Below are positions 25,191 through 36,390 of a DNA stretch of 47,871 nt, piece by piece. Origin of the DNA: Lachnospiraceae bacterium UBA7202 (GTDB lineage: Bacteria; Bacillota; Clostridia; Lachnospirales; Lachnospiraceae). Location of the stretch: contig DKUO01000058.1 in assembly GCA_002490705.1 (NCBI GenBank), positions 1 to 47,871 on the forward strand, read 5' to 3'. The position numbers and the translations under genes were made by a program. The notes beneath the pieces were generated by a model that saw only the letters and a list, made by a program, of their open reading frames with translations, made no database searches and was not told the DNA's origin. How positions within the stretch are numbered: position 1 is the stretch's first letter; the number at the start of each line of letters is the position of its first letter.

Positions 25191-26126
25191 CTAAAACAGA
25201 CTTTCTTCGCCGGACCGCTTCGCTATGCGATTCGCAATCAGAATCAGGACAATGCTGACCGCGCTCTTAAAGATACCTGCCGCTGTACCCAGCGAATAAT
25301 CGTTTTGGCTGATACCCCAGTTCAGCACATAGATATCAATGGTCTGAGATACCTTCTGTACCAGTCCGTTTCCTAAGATGTACTGCACCTCAAAACCTGC
25401 GTTCAGAACATTTCCTACATTCATCAAGAGCAGTATCATAATGGTGGGCTTAATGCCCGGAAGCGTAATATATCTGATTTTGGCCCATCTTCCCGCGCCG
25501 TCGATGGAAGCCGCCTCATAGAGGCTGGGATCAATCGCCGTAATCGCCGCCAGATAAATAATCGCGTTCCATCCTGTCTCTTTCCACAGATTGGAAAAGG
25601 CGACAATAGGCCAAAAATAACTTTCGTGTGCAAAGAAATTAATCTGTGAGCTGATAAAACCAAATTTCTGAAGCAGCTCATTTACAATACCTGTCGAAGA
25701 CAGCGCATCATGTAAAATACCGGTAACGATAATCCATGACAGGAAGTGGGGCAGATAGGAAATCGTCTGCACCAGCTTCTTTCCCAGCACGTTTTTCACT
25801 TCGTTTAACAGGATGGCAAATACAATCGCCATGATAAACGAGGTTACCAGATTGATGGTTCCCATCGCCAGCGTATTTCTGATGACTCTGATAAAGGTTG
25901 CATCGCTGAACAAAAACTTAAACTTGTCAAGGCCGATCCACTTGGAATGAAACAACCCAGTTTTCGGTTTATAATTCTGGAACGCCATGATCCAGCCGCC
26001 CAGCGGCAGATAATAGAAAATAAACCCGTATATCACAAAAAGCGCCGCCCAAATCAACAAAACCTTCTGGCGTTTTATTTCTTTCCATGTAATTTCCTGC
26101 TTTGCCTTCTTTTTCCCCCGACTCAT
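25191..26126 (-). CDS. Carbohydrate ABC permease, LplB-like
   Basis: 311 residues with about six membrane helices and the EAA loop YEAASIDGAGRWAKIRYITL. The ATG at 26126 (MSRGKK) follows AAGGAG at seven bases and is preferred over 26150. It lies downstream of a strong terminator after the binding-protein gene, so it is transcribed by read-through at a lower level than the binding protein. Confidence 0.93.
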   Translation of the reverse strand: MSRGKKKAKQEITWKEIKRQKVLLIWAALFVIYGFIFYYLPLGGWIMAFQNYKPKTGLFHSKWIGLDKFKFLFSDATFIRVIRNTLAMGTINLVTSFIMAIVFAILLNEVKNVLGKKLVQTISYLPHFLSWIIVTGILHDALSSTGIVNELLQKFGFISSQINFFAHESYFWPIVAFSNLWKETGWNAIIYLAAITAIDPSLYEAASIDGAGRWAKIRYITLPGIKPTIMILLLMNVGNVLNAGFEVQYILGNGLVQKVSQTIDIYVLNWGISQNDYSLGTAAGIFKSAVSIVLILIANRIAKRSGEESLF

Positions 26127-26160
26127 ATTCCATCTCCTTCTATACCACAACTATTTTGAG

Positions 26161-26204
26161 AAAAAAAGGGACAACTATAGCTTTTACCGCAATATAGCTG
26201 TCCC
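26161..26204 (-). terminator. Intrinsic terminator between binding-protein and permease genes
   Basis: An 11-bp stem with one mismatch (26168-26179 with 26193-26204) is followed on the minus strand by TTTTTTT (26167-26161). Placement inside the operon should give excess binding protein relative to permeases. Confidence 0.85.
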
Positions 26205-26239
26205 CCTTTTACCAATCTCAGATTACTGCCTGCATGAAT

Positions 26240-28003
26240 TTACTGTGCCTGGCCCGCTCTGCGGTCAAGCTCTGTCTGCATCTCAGAGAGGAAGTCCTCC
26301 GGCTTGCAGCCTTCGTATGCTGTCATATAATCACTCCATGCACCGTCAAAAGACTCTGACATAACTACCTTGGGAAGCCACTCATGCTTTACCTCACCCA
26401 TCTTCGTCCAAGCCACGCCGCCCGGTGTTTCAGTCGTCATGTTGTTGGAGAAAGAGTACATCGGGAACCAAGGGCCAGTCTCTTTGTTCACGGAACCGAT
26501 CATTTCCACATAGGTGGTCACACCATAAGCCTCAAAGCAATCCACCAACGGCTGTGCCAATCCAGCGAAAAACTCAGAAGTCTGCTCCGGGGGCTGCATC
26601 GCGTTCTTGCCATCGCTGCTGGTTCCCAGGTACTGCGGCAGATAAGAGTAAGTACACAGATGAGAAGCCTTATACTCTGTATTTGCGCACTGCATTCTCT
26701 GCTCTTCGGTTCTGTAGTAAAGGCCGTCATCGTCAACCATATAATCTACACCCTCAACACCCCAGAATCTGAGATCGTGGATCTCCTGATCCAGACAATC
26801 CTCCAGGAACTGGAAAGCCGCGTCCACATCCTTACAGCTTGTGGTAATTGCCACACCGTTTGCCGTATTCTGTGTGTCACCGTAGGTATGCCACATGTTA
26901 TCCATGCCCTCGTCGATGGTAAGGCCAAGAGGCACATAGTTACAACCCTTCAAGTCAAGTCCCTGCTGCTTAAATACATCGTTTACGGTGTACGCAAAAT
27001 CCCACCACTGGTCGCACATACCAAGCACACGGCCGGTAGAAAGTTTCGCGATATATTCGTCATAAGTCTGAGTCGCAAACTCATGGTCAACAATACCTTT
27101 GTTATACTCTTCGTTCAGTTTGCGGAAATATCTGTGGGTTGTCTCGCTGGTGTTGTAATCCTCAATCTTCATGGTATCGGTGTTTACGATAACCGAACCG
27201 TCATTGGGATAACCGTCCAGGAACTGTCCCGCATTCTCAATACAGAAATATCTCCAGTCCTCACAAAGAATGGTGTAAGGAATAATCTCTGTCCCGTCTT
27301 CCATGGTAGGATTTGCCTCTGCGTAACGCTCTAACAGGTCAAAATACTGATCCAAGGTCTTGATCTCCGGGTAATTATCCCATGCGAGCACCTTTGCCTG
27401 AATCCAGAACGCCTCGTCGTTGTGGGTCGTCGCTTTGGACTCGCCGTATGTATTCTGGAAAATGTTCGCCCAGTAAATCTTGCCGTCCGCCTGACGGAAT
27501 CTGTCCCACTCCTCATCGGAGTACATTGCTTTCAGCTTCGGATACTTGTCCAGATAGTCGTCCCACGCAACCAGCGCGTCAGCATCATACAATGCCATCT
27601 GGCCGTCGCCGCCGTCGATAAAATCAGGATACTCGCCTCCTGCGATAATCGTTCCTACTGCCTCAGCCGCTGTCTGGCCGGTAAGCCATGTCTCTTTTAC
27701 CCTTACGCCGGTCTTTTGTGCAATGATCTCCTGAATCTCATTGCCGTCGTTGATCTCAGGGCCCGGCATCGCAATAAACATGGTAAAATCAATGATGTCT
27801 TTATTGCCATCATCACCGGAAGAGGCCGTTTCATCCGACCCTCCCTCAGTTTCCGGGGCATTTGAGGTTTCTGCGCCGCCGCCTGCATTGTCGCCGCCGC
27901 CTGCATTGTCGCCGCCGCCTGCATTGTCGCCGCCGCAGCCTGCAAGCATGGACGCCGTCATTGCCACTGTCAACAAAAGCGCTGTCAGTTTCTTACTTTT
28001 CAT
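26240..28003 (-). CDS. Extracellular solute-binding lipoprotein (xylo-oligosaccharide importer)
   Basis: 587 residues. Signal peptide with lipobox LAGC (Cys23) after a hydrophobic stretch; then a low-complexity linker of three DNAGGG units, acidic spacer, and a large type-2 binding fold. Start at 28003 follows GGGAGG by seven bases. It is anchored to the outer face of the membrane and hands sugar to the two permeases. The large size (over 500 residues) fits LplA-like binding proteins. Aromatic residues are frequent in the middle, as expected for a sugar site, but ligand identity is inferred from the locus. Confidence 0.92.
   Translation of the reverse strand: MKSKKLTALLLTVAMTASMLAGCGGDNAGGGDNAGGGDNAGGGAETSNAPETEGGSDETASSGDDGNKDIIDFTMFIAMPGPEINDGNEIQEIIAQKTGVRVKETWLTGQTAAEAVGTIIAGGEYPDFIDGGDGQMALYDADALVAWDDYLDKYPKLKAMYSDEEWDRFRQADGKIYWANIFQNTYGESKATTHNDEAFWIQAKVLAWDNYPEIKTLDQYFDLLERYAEANPTMEDGTEIIPYTILCEDWRYFCIENAGQFLDGYPNDGSVIVNTDTMKIEDYNTSETTHRYFRKLNEEYNKGIVDHEFATQTYDEYIAKLSTGRVLGMCDQWWDFAYTVNDVFKQQGLDLKGCNYVPLGLTIDEGMDNMWHTYGDTQNTANGVAITTSCKDVDAAFQFLEDCLDQEIHDLRFWGVEGVDYMVDDDGLYYRTEEQRMQCANTEYKASHLCTYSYLPQYLGTSSDGKNAMQPPEQTSEFFAGLAQPLVDCFEAYGVTTYVEMIGSVNKETGPWFPMYSFSNNMTTETPGGVAWTKMGEVKHEWLPKVVMSESFDGAWSDYMTAYEGCKPEDFLSEMQTELDRRAGQAQ
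27875..27931 (-). repeat. 18-bp tandem repeat encoding DNAGGG units
   Basis: Three copies of an 18-bp unit encode (DNAGGG)x3 right after the lipidated cysteine of the binding protein. It should form a flexible tether; copy number may vary between strains. Confidence 0.75.
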
Positions 28004-28089
28004 TCGTTTATCCTCCCTCAATAATTTTTTGATAATACAATTTTATTACATTGATGAAAACCTTCAACCCGATAAACTCTATAAATAAG

Positions 28090-28122
28090 CCCGGTAAATT
28101 CTAGCTGTTAAAATTTACCGGG
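28090..28122 (-). terminator. Stem-loop between regulator and binding-protein genes
   Basis: CCCGGTAAATT (28090-28100) pairs with AATTTACCGGG (28112-28122), an 11-bp perfect stem with an 11-base loop. The minus-strand tail is only moderately T-rich. It probably ends the regulator transcript, leaving the binding-protein operon to start from its own promoter in 28022-28089. Confidence 0.65.
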
Positions 28123-28138
28123 GTTATCTCCTGTTTCT

Positions 28139-29740
28139 CTATTCTCCTTCTCTTGCGCTCTTGCGATATCGGGAGGGCGTGCATCCCTCCTGCTCGATAA
28201 AACGGCTGATAAAATAATCCAGATCCCGATACCCCACATCCTCGGCAATCTGGCCGATCTTTTTATCGGTTCGGATCAACTGGGAAGCCGCTTCTTTGAT
28301 TCGGTAGTTATTCAGGTAGTTTTTAAAGGACTGCCCGTATCGCTTACGGAAAATCTGTCCCAGATAGGAGCTGTTGATATAATATTTCTGTCCCAGCTCC
28401 CGCAGCGTCAGGTTTTCCATATAACGCTCCTTCACCTCATCCTCAATCTCCGCCAAAATCCCCCCGGAAACGTTCTTGCGAAGCTGCACCAGATACTCGG
28501 CGCACTCGCAGGCAAATTTTCGCATATGTACCCTGCTGCCCCGGATGATTTCTTCCTTGGACACGCTCTCGCTGATATAGGAAAGCACCTCATCCTGATT
28601 CACGGATTCATCCTGCTTTGTGGCCAGATTTAACAGCCGGAAAATTAACCAGTTCAGGTTCATTGTCACAGTCTCTCGGGTTCTGTCCAGCCTGTCCATC
28701 TCCACAAAAAGCGCATCCACGCCCTTATTAATCAGCAGCGTATCGTTCTGCTCCACAGCCTTCACCAAATCCTCCAGAGCCTGCATACACAAAACCGTCT
28801 TGGAGGGATTCACCTGTACCTCTTTCTCATAATAATAAATACTTTTCGTATCCTGAAACCCTTTAAAGGAACGGAGGACACAGGCTGAACTGTAGGAGCG
28901 GGAAACCTTTGCGATATCCTCCACCCGTTTTCCCACCAACAGGATCACCGGCAGCTTTTCACTCCCGCTCTGGGCCATCTTTTGCAGCGCCCTCATAAAT
29001 TCCTCCTCCGAAAGATTTCTCTCTCTGGCCATATAGTCGCAGTAAATAAAGCCGATCTCATAGTCCTCCTCATAGACAAAAAAGTCCTTAAACAGATGAT
29101 CCTCATCCTCCCGCAGATAACCCGATACTTGTCCGTAAATCTTATCCTTCAGCTCCGACACTTCCTCATCCGACATCTCATCCAGAGCCGAGAGGTCATT
29201 TAAACAGATATGAAGGTATCGAACGCTGCCGCCGCATCGGAAATGTTCTTTCACATAGGACAAATTCTGTTCTTTCCCCTTTCCCTGTAATAACGCCGTC
29301 ATATTCTGCAGCAGATATCCCCGCTGCATCCTCTGACTGTCCAGCTCCTCCTGAATCATATTTTCCCGCTTTTTTGCCACCCGCCTGACATTCTCCAAAA
29401 GCTGTTCCTTTTGAACCGGTTTCAGAATATACTCCATGGCAGAGTAGCGGATCGCTGCCTGTGCGTATTTAAAATCGTTATAGCCGCTTAAAATAACGAT
29501 ATAAGCCTCGGAAAGTTTCTCATTTCTCACGGTTTCCAACAGCTCGATCCCGTTCACTTTCGGCATACGGATATCCGTGATAATCAAATCCACCTCATGT
29601 TCTCTGAGATAGTCCAACGCTTCCTGCCCGTCCGAGGCTTTTTTGACAATCTCATACCCTTCTTTTTCCCAGTCGATAATCACCGACAATCCCTGTAAAA
29701 TAAAGGGCTCGTCATCTACCAACATTACCTTCATTGACAT
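28139..29740 (-). CDS. AraC-type response regulator, YesN-like
   Basis: 533 residues. Receiver domain 1-125 with LVDDEPFILQG and phospho-acceptor Asp56 in ITDIRMP, a long middle region, and a C-terminal pair of AraC helix-turn-helix motifs (LTLRELGQKYYINSSYLGQIF and IGQIAEDVGYRDLDYFISRF, each read in part). It should activate the downstream sugar importer and GH8 genes when its kinase senses oligosaccharide. Its start overlaps the kinase stop by 29 bases, so the two are coupled. Confidence 0.93.
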   Translation of the reverse strand: MSMKVMLVDDEPFILQGLSVIIDWEKEGYEIVKKASDGQEALDYLREHEVDLIITDIRMPKVNGIELLETVRNEKLSEAYIVILSGYNDFKYAQAAIRYSAMEYILKPVQKEQLLENVRRVAKKRENMIQEELDSQRMQRGYLLQNMTALLQGKGKEQNLSYVKEHFRCGGSVRYLHICLNDLSALDEMSDEEVSELKDKIYGQVSGYLREDEDHLFKDFFVYEEDYEIGFIYCDYMARERNLSEEEFMRALQKMAQSGSEKLPVILLVGKRVEDIAKVSRSYSSACVLRSFKGFQDTKSIYYYEKEVQVNPSKTVLCMQALEDLVKAVEQNDTLLINKGVDALFVEMDRLDRTRETVTMNLNWLIFRLLNLATKQDESVNQDEVLSYISESVSKEEIIRGSRVHMRKFACECAEYLVQLRKNVSGGILAEIEDEVKERYMENLTLRELGQKYYINSSYLGQIFRKRYGQSFKNYLNNYRIKEAASQLIRTDKKIGQIAEDVGYRDLDYFISRFIEQEGCTPSRYRKSAREGE

Positions 29741-31529
29741 GACCGCATCCTTTCTGCGCTTTCGCCTGTAAATATTCTGCTTCCACCTTGATCGTCATAA
29801 ATGTACCGACGCCCGGTTCGCTTTCCAAATAGAATTTCACATTGCCCTCAGAAATCATTTTCAGGCGAAGGCACGCATTGATAATTCCAATGTGCTGATT
29901 TTCCTTCACATCATCAATCGCGCAATTCTGCATACTCTCGTTCATCTTTTGTACGGCTTCCTCTTCCATGCCGCTGCCCGTATCCTCTATTTCAATACAG
30001 AGCAGAGAGCCTTTCAGGTAGACCCGCACATAAATCCAGCAGGTAGACGTCTTTTTTTCCATTCCATGTACGCAGGCATTCTCCACAAAAGTAGTCAGTG
30101 TCAACTTGGGGATATAATAATCCGCACAGGCTTCCGGCAAATCCATCTCATACCGCAGCCTGTCCCCGAAGCGGTACTGCTGCAATTCCAGATACGCCTC
30201 CACAAAACTCATTTCTTCCGCCAGTTTTACATGATCGGAGGCCCAGTTAATATTCTGACGTTCCAAAATCGCCAGCTTTTCTATCATGCCCGCAGTCACC
30301 TCTTCTCCCTGAATCAGCGACCGCATTCTGATACTCTCAAGCACGTTAAAAAGAAAGTGGGGATTGATCTGGCTGTGCAGGGCAAGAAGCTCCGCATTTT
30401 GTCTCGCCAGCTCTATCTCCTGCCTTTCCAGCCTGTCCTTATACACCCGTTGGATCAGGTCATTCATTCCCTTTACCATGCGGTTGTAATTCTGCATCAA
30501 AATCCCGATCTCGTCTTTTCCCCTCACATTTTCTATTCCCTGCAAAGTTCCTCCCTGCACTTGGTCAAAAGCCGCTCCTAATTCCCAGAGCCGTCTGGTA
30601 AAGGAATTATTTACCACGGAAACCATAATCACAGGCAAAAGCAGATTCGCCACCACCAGAAAAATAATCAGGGGAATGTGCTTTTCCAGATTCAGAACTA
30701 CGGGGCTTTGCGGTTTCAGGATCAATATATCAATTTTTTGTCCGTACATCTCAAAGGAACTCTGATAGGCAACCGGCTCCTCTCCCGTAAGCCTGTAAAA
30801 ATCCTCCTGACTGCCGGAATGCGCACCGTTGGAAAATAGAATCTGATCCCCCTGACACACATAGACCTGATTTCCATAACCGATCTGCGCCACTTCCCTG
30901 ACTATCTTATTATAATCCAAATCCACCCTGAGAATCTTTTCGCAGCTGTCCTTTTTATAATAGTCAAGACGCCGGACCAGAGAGATCCGCCGCATGGAAA
31001 GAGCGGACATATCGGATTTGCCGACATAATAAGGGACAAAGGTCACCTTTTTCCCTGATTCCAAATAACCTTGGTACCACTCCGTATCCTCCGCCTCGGT
31101 CAACCGGTAAAAGTGTCCGCCGTTTACTATGGTATCATTATCCGCATAGATGACCACATTGGCGATATCGTACCCGCCCGGCATATCCAAAGATGCTTTT
31201 CTGGAAAGCTCCAAACTGGCGGCATAAAATTCATACCCGTTCTTATATGTTTCATTCAAAAAACTATTGATCCCATCGTCCACATAGATATCGTTCATTT
31301 CCTTGACGATTTCTTCAAACGTGTACTCCAGATTATACCTGACCGCATTTGCCATATTCTCAAACTCATAACGCTGCTCCTTTTTTTCCGCGTCGTACAG
31401 AATATATAGGATAATACTGTCTGTCAGAACTAGCGGTATGATTACGCAGAAAACATAAATAATAATCAGCTTCTTCTTAATGTTAAAATCATTCATTATG
31501 CTTTCTATTTTACCCTTGTACTTACCCAT
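29712..31529 (-). CDS. Sensor histidine kinase, YesM-like
   Basis: 605 residues: an N-terminal membrane helix (about 19-45), an extracellular sensor domain to 283, a second helix (284-308), HAMP, and the His-kinase domain of the YesM type with His391 in NPHFLFNVLESI, then HATPase motifs (ENACVHGMEKK and EDTGSGM). Sensing of xylo-oligosaccharides outside the cell is inferred. The chosen start has GGGGGAG just upstream and overlaps the GH43 stop by eight bases; a later start at residue 12 would also work. Confidence 0.92.
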   Translation of the reverse strand: MGKYKGKIESIMNDFNIKKKLIIIYVFCVIIPLVLTDSIILYILYDAEKKEQRYEFENMANAVRYNLEYTFEEIVKEMNDIYVDDGINSFLNETYKNGYEFYAASLELSRKASLDMPGGYDIANVVIYADNDTIVNGGHFYRLTEAEDTEWYQGYLESGKKVTFVPYYVGKSDMSALSMRRISLVRRLDYYKKDSCEKILRVDLDYNKIVREVAQIGYGNQVYVCQGDQILFSNGAHSGSQEDFYRLTGEEPVAYQSSFEMYGQKIDILILKPQSPVVLNLEKHIPLIIFLVVANLLLPVIMVSVVNNSFTRRLWELGAAFDQVQGGTLQGIENVRGKDEIGILMQNYNRMVKGMNDLIQRVYKDRLERQEIELARQNAELLALHSQINPHFLFNVLESIRMRSLIQGEEVTAGMIEKLAILERQNINWASDHVKLAEEMSFVEAYLELQQYRFGDRLRYEMDLPEACADYYIPKLTLTTFVENACVHGMEKKTSTCWIYVRVYLKGSLLCIEIEDTGSGMEEEAVQKMNESMQNCAIDDVKENQHIGIINACLRLKMISEGNVKFYLESEPGVGTFMTIKVEAEYLQAKAQKGCGHVNEGNVGR

Positions 31530-33084
31530 TCTCTCCCCCAGCCTGATATCGGAATTTCATAAAATCTGCCCATCCCCCTGTCTGCTGCGTGGCATAGGCA
31601 AACAGACCAAATCTGCACCCCGTAAAATGGTCCAGCTTAAAATACAGTTTATGGCGAATCCCAAGGGCTTTCCAGCTTCCGTTATCCTCATAATAATACT
31701 CCGCCGTGTCCCTTTTATCCCTGAAATCTAAAAATACCTTCAGGGTAACGCTCGCGCCGTGCAGCGGGATTCTTTCATATTCAACGGGAGGATTCAGAAA
31801 ATCCCGATCCGCCTGCACCGTTTCATCCGCCGCCGGCCTTGCAAACATCACCAGCTCATATCGTCCCTCGCTTCTGGTCAGCGCAATCGCTCCGTAGCAG
31901 CCGATCCATGCGCAGATCCCGGCATAATCGCCATCCTTCATCCCACTTCCGTCCACCGTCACCCAAGCCGCGCAGGCCGGCCCGCAGCTTCTCTGCGTCA
32001 GCATATTTCGGGCAAACGGCAGACTCCCGCAAAGCTCCCCCGTATAAACCCGAAAGACTCCCGGTCTCTCAGTCACAGACCACAGACCGTCAACAGGATT
32101 GTGGTTAAACTGCCAAAAAGGCTTTAATCTTATCCTTCCGTTTTCATCCGCCTGATACACAAAATCGTCATCGCCGTTTAGAGGTTGATATTTATAATCC
32201 GATCCGTCGTCGGCCCCGAACACCTGAACCGGAACCTTCCCGTCTCCTCCGATAGCAGGAAAACCCTCCTCGTCAAAATACATGGGCATCACCAAAGGCA
32301 CCCTGCCCACCGCTCCCCTGTCCTGAAACATGAACAGATACCAGTCTCCCTCGGGGGTGTCAACCATCCCGCCTTGGGCAACACCCAGATTGTGAAACCC
32401 CATATCGTCATCAATCACACATTTCCCCCGGAACTCCCCTTCCAGAGAATCCGCAATGAAGCAGTCCTCCGTCTTCCGCTCTGTGCCGTATGCAGGAATA
32501 TGACAGGTAAACAGATAATATCTTCCATCTTTCTTATATAGATGAGAACCCTCATAGCCAAGATGAAGTTCCCCCTTGTCCCGAACGATCAACCTGTGAA
32601 GCCCTCCCTCAAGAGGGCCTTTCAAATCTTCCCGAAGCTGCGTCAGGTACAGCTCTGTATTTCCATACACAATATATACCCTTCCATCCTCGTCAAAAAA
32701 CAGGGAACTGTCATGGTAAAAACCTTCTATATTTCCCACATTCCAAGGCCCCGCCGGATCCTGCGCCGTCAGAAGATACGTCTTGTGTGTATCGTTTGCG
32801 GTAAAACACAGATAAAATGTACCCTTATGATATCTCAGGGACGGAGCCCACATCCCCTGCCCATAGATATGGTTTCCCCCTTCCAGCTGATGCCCGGAAG
32901 TATTTTCCAATACCTCATAGGCATGAGTCACAAATTCCCAGTTCATCAGATCATAGGATCGCAAAACATCACATCCCGGCATAAAATGCATGGTCGTACT
33001 TGCCATATAATAAGTATCCTCAACCCTGATAATATCCGGATCCGGGAAATCCGAATATAAAACGGGATTCTGTTTTATCTTCAT
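31522..33084 (-). CDS. GH43-family beta-xylosidase/arabinofuranosidase
   Basis: 520 residues. Five-bladed beta-propeller of GH43 with the three acidic residues visible: Asp15 in FPDPDIIR, Asp125 in YHDSSLFF and Glu178 in GYEGSHLY. A C-terminal beta-sandwich (about 310-520) follows, as in xylosidase-type GH43 proteins. No signal peptide, so it acts on imported oligosaccharides. ATG at 33084 follows AGAGGAAG; the longer reading to 33177 lacks support. First gene of the xylo-oligosaccharide locus. Confidence 0.92.
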   Translation of the reverse strand: MKIKQNPVLYSDFPDPDIIRVEDTYYMASTTMHFMPGCDVLRSYDLMNWEFVTHAYEVLENTSGHQLEGGNHIYGQGMWAPSLRYHKGTFYLCFTANDTHKTYLLTAQDPAGPWNVGNIEGFYHDSSLFFDEDGRVYIVYGNTELYLTQLREDLKGPLEGGLHRLIVRDKGELHLGYEGSHLYKKDGRYYLFTCHIPAYGTERKTEDCFIADSLEGEFRGKCVIDDDMGFHNLGVAQGGMVDTPEGDWYLFMFQDRGAVGRVPLVMPMYFDEEGFPAIGGDGKVPVQVFGADDGSDYKYQPLNGDDDFVYQADENGRIRLKPFWQFNHNPVDGLWSVTERPGVFRVYTGELCGSLPFARNMLTQRSCGPACAAWVTVDGSGMKDGDYAGICAWIGCYGAIALTRSEGRYELVMFARPAADETVQADRDFLNPPVEYERIPLHGASVTLKVFLDFRDKRDTAEYYYEDNGSWKALGIRHKLYFKLDHFTGCRFGLFAYATQQTGGWADFMKFRYQAGGENG

Positions 33085-33163
33085 AAAATCTTCCTCTTTT
33101 CTCTTTATTTGCTGTCTGATAACCTTAAGATACCACAAACGTCTGTTTTTTTCCACACGAAAA

Positions 33164-33192
33164 GACACATATCCCACATGGAGATATGCGCC
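33164..33192 (-). terminator. Likely terminator after pgi
   Basis: CATATC (33168-33173) pairs with GATATG (33183-33188), with imperfect extension on both sides; on the minus strand TCTTTTC follows. It lies about 65 bp past the pgi stop. Moderate quality. Confidence 0.5.
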
Positions 33193-33257
33193 TGTTTACC
33201 ATTTCCAAACCTACCTTTCAGATTCGCGAATTTCATTTTAAAAAAATTTACTTTTAC

Positions 33258-34604
<1,347 letters not shown>

Positions 34605-34702
34605 TTCGCCCTCCATTCTGAAGCGTTTGTACTGTGATACAGAGTCTTACTGTCTATTTCAACTCTGAATCCTGAAATTAGATACCGCTTCTACATAAAA
34701 TA

Positions 34703-34731
34703 AGTGTAGCATTGCATATTTTGTTTTTCAA
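34703..34731 (-). promoter_or_regulatory. pgi promoter
   Basis: On the minus strand TTGAAA (34731-34726), 17 bp, TACACT (34708-34703), about 100 bp before the pgi start. Confidence 0.6.
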
Positions 34732-34759
34732 GATTTTTTACTTATCAAGACCGTTTTAT

Positions 34760-36353
34760 TTATCTATGCACAGCTAATTCCGTTGAAAAAGTGTACCCGG
34801 TCAATATAGGCACACTGACCACCAGCGGATATGTATACCTCAGCAATGCCACTGGCCCAAGCAAAATAGTAATAAATAAAAACACGGCAGGCGCAAAACA
34901 CATAAATTTTCGGTATTCTTTTCTTATTACAATTACGCCGATTAGAAACAATATGATCCAGAACACAATACCGGTACAAAAGAAAAGATATAAAAATGGA
35001 ACTTTCAAATAACTGCTCTCTCTGCCTAATTTCTGCAAAAAAATATAATATCCCGGCAGTTTACTTCCATATTCCTCTGGTGTTATTTCGGGAAACTCAA
35101 AATAAAATCGGTAGCATGTATCATCCGGTAATATTTCATGGGGATACCAGTTGCCATAAGTATTCGCCAGTAATGCATCTGCATATTCTTTTGGAAACTC
35201 TATTCCCAACTTGCAATATAGCCGCATATATAATCCCAAATTGTCAAAAAACACATCCGTATTAAACTGACTTTTGGGCGGATCAGAAATATGTGATTCA
35301 TACCAGGGGTCTACCCCGCCAAAAAGTCTGCGTATCGCCTCTTTATCCTCCTCCTGTAATTCCGAATTCCGCCAATGATATGTTCTTACAATCGGCTGTA
35401 TAATAACGGTGAGTGCTTCCTTTTTATCCCCCTGCGGTATCCCTGCAACATCCATCAACGGCCCACTGTATACAAAATACCCCATAATGATAATAAGTGT
35501 AAGTTCCACTATTTTTTTCCAATGGTTTTTCACACACACTGCCGTAATAGGTAACATCCCAATTAATACGTAAACACCATTGTTTCTAAATGCACACATT
35601 AAAAAGCAAATAATACTATATCTGATACAATGATATCTTTTCCTCTCTCCATTAAAATAATCTTCCTGATTATATAATATTTTGCCGAGTTCACAGATCA
35701 ATAATAAAAAAAGGGAGGCAAAAAAAGTATCTTTTGTAGATGTAATAGACATTAATGCATTCATAGGAAACAGACATATCCAAGCCGTTATCAGGCAGAT
35801 ATAAATTTTAGAAAATGCAAATCTTTTCAGGCATAAGACCGCATACGCAAGACAACAGATAAAGATGCACATCTGTATCAAAGAGTATGGCACAAGCCAG
35901 CTTGTCAAATGCAGCCATCCGGCAAATTTTTCACAAAAACGAATAAAAAAAGTATGTATGACCGGATGATGCGTTGTCAAAAGTCCAAGCTGACACGGTC
36001 CGTCATAAATTCCCAAACCGGGATAACATGCAATGTAAGTGGGCATATAGGATACAAATATAATACCCGCTATCATCCAAAAAAACTTTCCGTCAGAAAC
36101 AGTAAAGCAATGTACGGTGACCCAGGATTTACCCCCCCCCCCTCCAAATTTTGGTGACGGCAATACACGCAATATTCAGTGCAAAAAAGAGAATAGCCGC
36201 CCACAAAGCTACCCGCATCCATACTGACAAACTTGTATATTGAATTCCGTCTTCATAATAAAGCATAATATCATGTCCAAACACAAGACATATTGCATAT
36301 ATCACAGACAAAATTCCAAATATTATTTGTCTTCTTATTTCCTGTTTCTGCAT
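34760..36353 (-). pseudogene. DUF6020 membrane protein split by frameshift at an 11-base G tract
   Basis: The first part starts at 36353 (MQKQEIRRQIIFGILSVIYA) and reads through two membrane helices to TKIWRGGG and a TAA stop at the end of a G11 run (plus-strand C11, 36132-36142). The second part, in another frame, begins in the same run and continues GKSWVTVHCFTVSDGKFFW to a stop at 34760, with some ten further helices and DUF6020-like motifs (YDGPCQLG, HHPVIHTFFI). One G fewer would join them into a 530-residue protein. This may be a phase-variable locus in the OFF state, a real mutation, or a sequencing error. The family is a poorly known membrane glycan protein. Confidence 0.78.
36132..36142. 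repeat. Homopolymer C11 (G11 on coding strand) at the frameshift
   Basis: Eleven consecutive C on the plus strand, unusual in this otherwise moderate-GC window, exactly at the frame break of the DUF6020 gene. Such tracts slip during replication. Confidence 0.85.
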
Positions 36354-36390
36354 ATTTTATACTCTGTCTTTTTCTGTATTCTTTCCGAAT

